From the NCBI RefSeq assembly GCF_043641665.1, contig NC_092188.1, forward strand, positions 15,521,704 to 15,585,703: 64,000 bases of DNA, in the 5' to 3' direction. Shown piece by piece: positions 35,419-64,000 of the stretch. Position numbers and translations under genes: made by a program. Below the pieces are notes generated by a model. The model was not told the origin of the DNA and did no database searches. It worked only from the letters and a program-made list of their open reading frames with translations. This DNA comes from Enoplosus armatus. Lineage: Eukaryota; Chordata; Actinopteri; Centrarchiformes; Enoplosidae. Each line of letters opens with the position of its first letter. Within the stretch, counting starts at the first letter, position 1.

Positions 35419-35652
35419 CTGAAATTGAAATGGGGACAAAAGAGATAGAGAAGAACTGGTTATTTTTATTACTTTTAAAGAGACTATAACTTGAGTGTTC
35501 CATAGGCACTTTTGCCCAGAAGATCCAGGAACTTATGATTACTGGGGATTGGGAGCTGGCATGTATTTCTTTTCTCACAGACAGCTGAAATTGAAATGGG
35601 AATAAAAGAGATGAAGAACTGGTAATTTGAATTACTTTTAAAGAGACTATAA
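35319..35652 (-). repeat. Tandem partial duplication of the kinase-exon segment (unit about 179 bp)
   Basis: Copy A (about 35319-35490) and copy B (about 35498-35652) share CCATAGG.AC at one end, TTACTGGGGATTGGGAGC.GG, ACAGCTGAAATTGAAATGGG and ACTTTTAAAGAGACTATAA. Copy B lacks 13 bases inside the exon relative to copy A, which breaks the frame, and its loop region reads GKSAYG instead of GKGTYG. The duplicated unit includes the acceptor and the first half of the exon only. Confidence 0.75.
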
Positions 35653-36193
35653 TCTATTTAGTTCCCTTTACACCTAAGAGTGTTTGAGGTCTCATCAAAA
35701 ATACCACTGAAACAATAATGGACATATACTGGGTCCTAGTTATTAATCTAGAGGCCCTGTCTTACACTGTGGAGGGACCTTGGTATTGTGCTTACATGGT
35801 GCATATTTCTAAATAGCTTTGTCTTATGGGAGTACTGGTTGAGCGCTATCAGCTTACTGAGACTGAATTTTCAATGTAACATTGGTAAATATTAAATAAC
35901 CAATTATTTAATTATTAGTTACTAATTATGTTCGGTTTTCTTCCTCTTGCTGCTCACTCCCCCCCTCCTCCTTTTCCTTTTGCTGACCACGATCTCTCCC
36001 TCCCCTGTTACCTGCACTATTTTGATGTAAACTCAAGCACATAAAGTAGTACAGGCCACATGCTTGTATGCAAACACAAACACACTCAGTGAGGCAGTCC
36101 AGAACCTGTGGGGACCTGCCACAGCTGAGGAATGCAACAAGAGACGGAGCCAAGAAAAAAGCTTTTCATTCAGGGCCCCTTTATGCACGCACG

Positions 36194-36235
<42 letters not shown>

Positions 36236-38197
36236 AACAAAAAAACTTTGCGGACTGTATGTGCATGTCACTGAGAGAAGTAGCCACTGTGTGCACATGA
36301 ACACAACTCTGGTCATTTATTAGTTCACGCACACACACAAACACACACTCACGCACAGTTTGTGGCTGATTGCTAATTGATTTGGCTCTCGTCCAGACCC
36401 TCAAAATGAAAAGCTGACAGTCTAAGTCAATACGGCCCTCTCCCACTGAAAGCTGGCTATTAGTGAGCATGGTTGCGTATGTGTTAAAATTTCAATAGTA
36501 GCGGTTTTGGTCCATTTGTGTCTGTTTGTAAGTCTTAAGATTGGCACAAACACAGCTGTTGGCACAAACTCTGTCTGTCTCAGTGGGAAAGATGAGCTGG
36601 GAAGAGTTCTTTGTGTTTTTCTGTTGCATGACGCAACAATTGCTACCTGCAGACGTTTCGTGTCCCTCCGAGAGGTTTGAGACTTGATCCAATAACGACC
36701 TGAACAGAAGGGAAACAGTGATAAACACAAGGAGGTGGGAAAAGGTGGGTAAATTTGCTGGTAAACAATGTCAGTTATGACTGAGTTTAAGGCCTGAACT
36801 CCTTACCCTCAATAACATGAATGTTTCCATCCGTCTGTTTGTGAGCGAGGAAGGAAGAGAGGATGCCAGCTCATTACCTGGCAGCCACGTAAACAATGTC
36901 AAAGAGTTACGATTGTGTTGAGCGCCGCCTAAAACTCAATTACTCGCAAGCTTTTTGACTAAAGACACATGAATCCTCTCTTCAATCAATAAATGCTTCC
37001 CAAATCAACCTGAAGTGTCACTAATATGCAGTAAATTAGTACACCAACTTTCACCTCAACTGTCCACCCAAATAAAATACTGCCTGCTTTTGTTGCACTG
37101 CAGAGAACATGCGAGTTTACAGCAGGGTTGAGTTATTATCAATTCTGAAAGGGGAAAAGGGGGAACAAAAATAACCAGCATGATTAGCAAACAAATTGTA
37201 GATATAATTTACATTTTAAGTGAAACTGAAATTTCCACGTTTTCAAAGTTGCTTCCATTGATTTCTATTTGCTGTTGATGAAAAATGAATAAATGACAAG
37301 TGAAGACAATAAGAAACAAACACATCATGTCACTTTTGTTAAATACATGATTTATGTGCACTGTTTGAGTTCAAAACTAAGCTTTATCATTCTGAGTGAC
37401 AGTACAGTAGCTGCCAAAGGCATCAGAGTATTCTACATATCAAAGCAGCCTTTACTCAAAGAGCTTCTCTCCACTTGAGATCATCAGTAAGTGCTGTATT
37501 CTTGGCTGAACAAAAGTGTTACAACGTCTCCACTATCTTTTAGTATCAACAAAACAGATGATATTTCCTCTAGAGAGTGGTGGGGTTACAATGTGTAAAT
37601 CATTGTTCACAGTGTGTGTGTGTGTGTGAATGGTCATTGGAAATGTGTATGTGTGTCTGATATAAAGAAGAGAGCAAACACAAAATGACTGCTGGTTGAG
37701 TATTTCTACACTCATAACCAAAATGAAAGTAGCCATCATAGAAGTCACATTGTTGCTCCATGCTCATCCCTGTGATCTCTATGATTAATTTCATTCAAAA
37801 TTCAAATGTTTTTTTTTCTCAGTCATCTGAAGGCACGAGGAAAGATTTGATCTGCTGCATAACATCCAAAGAAATAATGACCTGCACTCTCAAATGCAGG
37901 ACTAAAGCAGGACTGAAGACTCCTATGATGATTGCCTTGCGATAATGAAAGATTAGTAATACTTGATGGGGTGATTGTGACCCTCAGTTTTTAAAATTAA
38001 TAGTAGAACTCATTGCAGATGTTTGCTTAATGGGGCAGAACATGATTGCAGTTTGTCAGTTAACCATTAAAACATGATCAGTTCTTCAGAGTATTGAAGG
38101 ACTTCAGTTGGTAAATCAGGCTTACAATCATGAACAGTTCCACCCTGAAATAAAGCAGGAAGGAGTGAACAGCATAATCATGTCAGATCAGACTGTT
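35653..38197. other. Intergenic, nothing coding seen
   Basis: Contains a CG/CA alternating tract at 36185-36229 and a short (TG)n at 37613-37628. No frame has recognisable similarity or splice-compatible context. Confidence 0.55.
36185..36229. repeat. (CACG)n/(CA)n alternating tract
   Basis: GCACGCACGCACGCGCGCAC followed by (AC)n, ending in AAACACAAACAAA. It is a purine-pyrimidine alternating sequence. Confidence 0.9.
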
Positions 38198-38575
38198 AGT
38201 TCAACATTTAGGGAAATACGAGAGTTAGACGAGTAGATCAATAACACTCTCATACCTGTCCGTTTAATATAAGTAGCTGTTTAGCTTAGCATAAACACTG
38301 GAAACAGGGAAACAGATGGCTCTGTCCAAAGGTAACCTCTAATGCTCACTTATTAACATGTTGCATTGTCAAACAGAAATGTCAAGTTGTGGTTTTAAGA
38401 GGGGTTGTGTGCCAGACAATTTGGATTACTACAGATTTTATTACCTTTGGAGAGACCCAGACTAGCGGTTTCCCTGTGTTGCCAGTTATTAAGCAAAGCT
38501 AAGCTAACTGGACGCTCATCTAACTCTCGCCAAGAAAGTGAAAAAGCGAATTTCCCAAAAAGTACAAACTATTGC
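38198..38575. mobile_element. Fold-back MITE with GCTAAGCTAAGC-type core
   Basis: The left arm (38198-38350) reads AGTTCAACATTTAGGGAAAT, GAGAGTTAGACGAG, CTGTTTAGCTTAGC, CAGGGAAACAG and CTCTGTCCAAAGGTAA. The right arm reads TTACCTTTGGAGAGA, AGCGGTTTCCCTGTG, GCTAAGCTAAC, CTCATCTAACTCTCG and TTTCCCAAAAAGTACAAACT, the inverse complement with mismatches. The element is essentially two inverted arms of about 150 bp around a short centre. Partial copies lie at 47297-47400 and 57552-57800. It may lie within or just beyond the sntb1 3' UTR. Confidence 0.75.
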
Positions 38576-38880
38576 TTTAAATCATCAGGTCAAAATGTGT
38601 TTACCAAAGTACTCTGAATAGTACCTAATTATTTGGTTATGGTTCTGTTAGGGATAAATTAATCAGTTGCATGTATCAGACACACAAATTAATGCCACCT
38701 GGATGCCCAGTGTAGTGGACAAAATGCCAATCCAAGCTATTATACTCAGGTACTGTCATGAGGTGGATATGAGTTTTTTTTTTCCTGTTTTTGGAAAAAA
38801 TCTGAATGCTTGAATATATTATAATTCATGTTAATTGAAGCCAATGCTTTTTTTTTTTTTTATATCTGAAGACATAAACT

Positions 38881-39176
38881 CACATCTACAACAGCGTTTT
38901 AGGGCCATTGTAAAAGAAGAAAAATTACGGAGCTGGAGGAGTGGGCTGATATTTCAAGAAAAAACACTAAAATAAATATTATCTGAGATTAAAGTGGTAA
39001 ATGTACAAGAAAAAAACTTGAATATTCACTGACATTACAAAGTCACAAATTTACAAGAAAAAAAATGTGGGTCCTCGGACAAAAAAAAAAAGTTATTTTC
39101 TTGTAAATTTGTGACTTTAATCTCAGAGAATATCCAAGTTTTTTCCTCTGAATATTGCCCCCCTCCCCATGCTCCG

Positions 39177-39209
<33 letters not shown>

Positions 39210-39242
39210 CTACAATGGCCTTAATACGCAGTTGTACACATC
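38881..39242. mobile_element. Long fold-back element with nested inverted repeats
   Basis: The outer left arm CACATCTACAACAGCGTTTT then AGGGCCATTGTA (38881-38912) pairs with the right arm TACAATGGCC and TTAATACGCAGTTGTACACA (39211-39242). TTACGGAGC at 38926-38934 pairs with GCTCCGTTAT at 39171-39180. An inner pair, TCACAAATTTACAAGAAAA (left) and TTTTCTTGTAAATTTGTGA (right), is perfect over 19 bases and closes the loop. A (TTTA)n run interrupts the right arm. Confidence 0.75.
39177..39207. repeat. (TTTA)n run; candidate sntb1 poly(A) signals on the minus strand
   Basis: About seven TTAT units. On the minus strand this reads AATAAATAAATAA, so it contains overlapping AATAAA hexamers about 700 bp after the sntb1 stop, the first I noticed on that strand. 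It may serve as a poly(A) signal by chance of repeat insertion. Confidence 0.6.
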
Positions 39243-39897
39243 ATTGTCAAAACACTGAAATACTTTGACCACCGTGGTCATCATGTGCAACCTGTTAAAA
39301 TAATACTGTGACATTTTATAATTTGAGTCAGCTGTCAAATTGTGGGAAACTGTGCAAATGAAAATGATAATAAATGACAGAGTGAAATTCAGAATGTCCT
39401 TACAGAGCTAATGGTGAATAAATTATATAATTGGTAAATGGAAGGCAGTTTGCCATTACATTTTGATGGAATTAAAAATGTATTAATCTCAACTGTGCAG
39501 CACATGTCCAGTCCTTCCAATCCTGGATGCGACAGTAATGCCCAATCTGCTCCCTTAAATGTGTCCCTCTGTCTGTATACATCATGCTTCTGCTTTGAGT
39601 CCAGTCCATGTTTTCTTCTGTGGTTCTTCAGTCAACACTTCAGTCCGTACAGCCCTTAAAGGGAAGTCTGTGCCTTTCACTAAAAGCAAAACCAATCTGG
39701 AAAGGTTTCTCCAGTGTTTCTTTAACTTGGAGTTGGAGACCCAAAAAATGTCAATTTTCTGATTGAGGCTACATTCACTCAGCTTGGGTCCCCGACTGAA
39801 AGAGTTTGACGTGGTGTACTGCATGCGGGCTGCAGAGAGGTGAAGAATCAGGTTGGATTTCTGTTTTCAAAGGAGATGAAATGTCCCTTTAGAAAGG
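39243..39897 (-). other. sntb1: sntb1 proximal 3' UTR
   Basis: Sequence following the sntb1 stop on the minus strand. There is no AATAAA on this strand before the (TTTA)n tract at 39177-39207, so the UTR probably runs at least that far. It could extend farther into the fold-back elements. Confidence 0.45.
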
Positions 39898-60773
<20,876 letters not shown>

Positions 60774-62633
60774 CTGGGCAGAAAAGGAAGAGAGAGATTT
60801 CCAGTATACAGTAAGGCGTGGTAGAGAAGGTTGAACTGGGACATGGAAGTAGCACATTTTGAGGGAGAGAAGATTTCACTCAACAGATTCCTTATTTCAG
60901 TTAATAAAAACTAGAAATCACTTCCCTGTCTTTACACTGAACAATATGCCATAAACTTCTTTTACTAAATGCTTAATGCATGGATTAACTTTTTTTGTAA
61001 ACAATGAAAATGTATGCTTAATTATGTATTCACACTTGTACTTAAAAAATCACATTTTAAATTGCATCAAGGTCACTGCACTGAACAACTTGACATTAGC
61101 ATTGTTTTTAACATAATTTAACACAGAGGCCAATTGAATTCTGCGTATAATATACAGTATGTTTGACCTTGATATGAAGTCCACATCAGGAGCATTTCAG
61201 AGGCAATAAACAAATTGTACTTTGCTGTTTAACAATGTTCACTCTTTTGTTGTTTTAGTTTGTCTGCAACAGGCCAGAGGAAGGATGTGGGGATGCCACA
61301 GATGTTTAGATACACAGCAGAAATAGAAACTGTTTAATTATGGTACTGCTGAGGCATTTGGTACAGTTAGTATTACAGACTGCCATGGGGCAGCAGATAG
61401 AAAGGTAACGCTCAGCAATATCTCTGTGCATTAATGATGCTCCAACTGTGGCGCAAAAGGCCCACAAAGATAGTGTGGGTAGTTTGGAAACTTGTCGGTA
61501 TGACATTTTTGTCTTTAGTGAGAAAAGTTATGACTGTATCATCCTTTGGTCAACTGGTTCAGGTTTGCATGTAAGGTATAGGGTTTCCCTTTAAGTAGTA
61601 AGACAATAAGTGACACATTCAAATAAATGTGTACAACCTATGTATATCATTGAAGAGTTCATGTTGCACAGACAACAGGATGATAACAGCACCTGTCAAA
61701 ATGCAGACAGCCAAAACAGACTCTCTTCACCCATCAGTTACTTTCTTAAAATGTAAAGCATTCATGCTGCACTGATGATTCACACATCGTCTCCGCTGCT
61801 ACAGGTAGGCAGCATCAGGAGAGTCATAGTCCCGAAAAAAAAAACCACTGAACCCCCACCTCCAATACCTCCTGATAGGACAGTCACAATTGATGCAGTC
61901 GAGTACCTGAGAAACTCCCAACTTTCCAACCAGAACAGAAAGCTGTACTTGTAGATGTCAAACTCTGAATCTCTGGAGGCTTGATAACTATTTTCAATTC
62001 CTCATGTTTTTAGGTTTGAGAGGGGGAGAAGAAAAGAGGAGACAGGACACATGTTTCAGAGAAAGACAGAAATAGAGAGGCAGAGATAAAGTGGGTGCTC
62101 AGTACGCTCTCTATGTCCTGAATGTTCTGAATCCTTGGTAGGCGCTCGATGGTTAATTGGCATATCCCACTGTACAAGCAGCATATAATTGGCATATGGC
62201 TGGTGGCATTTGTAATCCAGCATGTGAACTATTCTTGGGAGAAGCACTATAGACCCCTATGAGACGGTGTAACAAGCCTAACCGCCAACCTGTAGAAGAG
62301 AAATGACAGGCTGACACATAACACAGAGGATGAGATGGGGGTGATGAGAGTGTCCTCAATGGACCTACTGTGACAACATGATCCAGCTGCACTGTAGAAT
62401 AACCCACACAGTCAGATCAGATTAAAGGACTGAAAAACGACTGATCCATTGTCAGCTTTTGTTTGTTAGGAGCCGTGCATTTATGAGACACAAAGGAACG
62501 TGTAGGATTTACATTTAGAAATGAGCAATCAAGACAAAGATACACACACTAACACACACTGTCTGCCTTATCGTCTGTGCTGAAAAGCATGATGAAGCTG
62601 CAAAGGAACAGAGGGAAATACCTCAGGTCCACA

Positions 62634-62635
<2 letters not shown>

Positions 62636-62678
<43 letters not shown>
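62636..62678. repeat. (TG)n microsatellite
   Basis: About 21 TG units. Confidence 0.96.
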
Positions 62679-62681
<3 letters not shown>

Positions 62682-62889
62682 CAGTGATAATCCAGCCTTA
62701 CTGCTGGACTTTGGATCTGACAAACACACACACACATGCACTACTAAGCATTTTCTACCATTTTATTAGACTCATGTTATCAAATTTCATTTCATGATTG
62801 TGGCAAACGGTAGCAAAATCACAATGGTCAGTGAACCACATTATGCTGCTTAAAATATTGAACTTTGAAGATTTGTTTAGCTTCATTTA

Positions 62890-62983
62890 TAGTTATGCGC
62901 TGAGGGGTTTTGCTGCAGCTGGGGAACCTACGCATGTAGCTACAATTTCCTCCCGGGGATCAATAAAGTATTTCTGATTCTGA
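62890..62983 (+). mobile_element. Possible 3' end of a LINE-like retroelement
   Basis: The segment ends AATTTCCTCCCGGGGATCAA followed by TAAAGTATTTCTGATTCTGA. The GGGATCAATAAAGTAT core with a short repeated tail (TCTGATTCTGA) is typical of 3' ends of fish non-LTR elements as I remember them. Only about 90 bp is left. Confidence 0.45.
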
Positions 62984-64000
62984 CAAAGATACCACGTGGG
63001 GAACACAAGAGCAGTGATTGGTCAGCATAGGCTGTTTGTGTTTCCTCCAACAGGTTTCTGATGCCGGTAGAGATTGCTGACAGTGAAGACAACTTGAAGC
63101 AAGCTGAAAAAAAGGCTCAGTAGTCTTCTCCTTTTGTATTAGTGACACATATCTAGCAAAGCCATCTCCGCCGCAAACCTTCTGCTTACCGCGATTCCTG
63201 CTCTCTATCACAGTGAATGAAACAATTTGAATAAATTGACTACATGGAATAGTCCAAACAAGATGGACTTTCACAAAGTTAGTGAAACAATATAAACACA
63301 GTTACGGTGGGGAATATAATTACAGCATGATACCATATCAGTACAATACATCCGTCTAGTGTCGCAGGCTTTCTATCAACGGGAGGGATCTGATGCTGAA
63401 TTCTACATCAAAACCTACAACTCCCCACGACTCCCATTAATGTCTTGCATCGACCATAAATCTGGCTTTAGACTTCACAGGGCTTCACTTTATACTTACT
63501 TAGGAGTGTGACAAAGAAAAACCAAAGGGAAAGTGGCACGAAAACAATTCATGCATTAATCCCAATTTCTGCAATAAGAAAGCAAAAATGACAAATACTC
63601 TCTGGTTTCTGCTTTTCTCTGCTTTATATCATTGTCAACTGGATATCTTTGGGAAAATTACCATTAGTTGCCGTCCTAATGAGGGCAAAGCTGAGAGGAA
63701 AATGTTACTTGCACACAATGAATTTCCAATGATACTACAATTATGTGGTCAAACAGCTCATTCACCATGTCCATCTCCTCAAGTCTTGGGTTATAAATTT
63801 ACAGTCCACTTTCTGAACTGACTAAATTGAAAACAAATCAAATACAGCTATTATACAAACATAATATTTAGTGGGTGATTTCTTTTCAATTAACATTTAC
63901 AGTCTGGAGGAAGGAAATAAACTCACTGACCAGCGCAACTGTGCCCAGAAATAGAGCTGTAAGTGTTTCCAGAGGAGGGGAAAATAAATGGGGTGGAGTC

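Larger units (their letters stand above)
60774..64000 (-). other. sntb1: sntb1 intron 1, 3' portion
   Basis: No sequence here encodes the expected PDZ (GLGF-type loop) or the first half of PH1, so exon 1 must be beyond the window. The stretch holds (TG)n at 62636-62678 and a LINE-like tail at about 62890-62983. Confidence 0.65.

Overview
The window is nuclear genomic DNA from a bony fish, most likely a percomorph teleost. The evidence is spliced vertebrate genes with GT/AG introns, very dense (CA/TG)n microsatellites, and many short interspersed repeats whose sequences I know as common in percomorph genomes. There is no operon structure, phage, CRISPR array, rRNA or convincing tRNA. I read three protein-coding genes by assembling exons with matching splice sites and reading phase.

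Region 1 (1-3187, + strand) is the 3' part of znf335, eight exons covering six C2H2 zinc fingers and the acidic C-terminal tail. Region 2 (4861-28955, + strand) is a complete mtbp gene of 23 coding exons, 883 codons plus stop, with a poly(A) signal at 29447. A compact upstream region carries a canonical E2F-type element. Region 3 (about 29.5-39.9 kb) is a gene-poor interval holding repeats, a decayed HIPK-like kinase exon with a partial tandem copy on the minus strand, and two inverted-repeat elements. Region 4 (39898 to the right edge, - strand) is sntb1 (beta-1-syntrophin) from its second coding exon to the stop, seven exons and 367 codons. Its first exon (first half of PH1 plus PDZ) must lie beyond position 64000.

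mtbp and sntb1 converge tail to tail, as they do at human 8q24.12. znf335 upstream of mtbp differs from the human arrangement, where MRPL13 is the neighbour. The three genes do not form a pathway: ZNF335 is a chromatin/transcription factor, MTBP a replication-origin firing factor, and syntrophin a dystrophin-complex adaptor.

The most notable structure beyond genes is the repeat landscape. (UG)n tracts sit directly beside splice sites of several exons in all three genes, and one mtbp exon is bracketed by complementary (UG)n and (CA)n. There is an intact 484-bp MITE with 28-bp terminal inverted repeats and a flanking direct duplication, a long fold-back near the sntb1 3' end, and several copies of at least two older MITE families. 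I found no new multi-gene biological system here; the findings are about splicing architecture, mobile-element structure and one exon relic. Family assignments are from memory of the proteins and repeats; no database search was possible.
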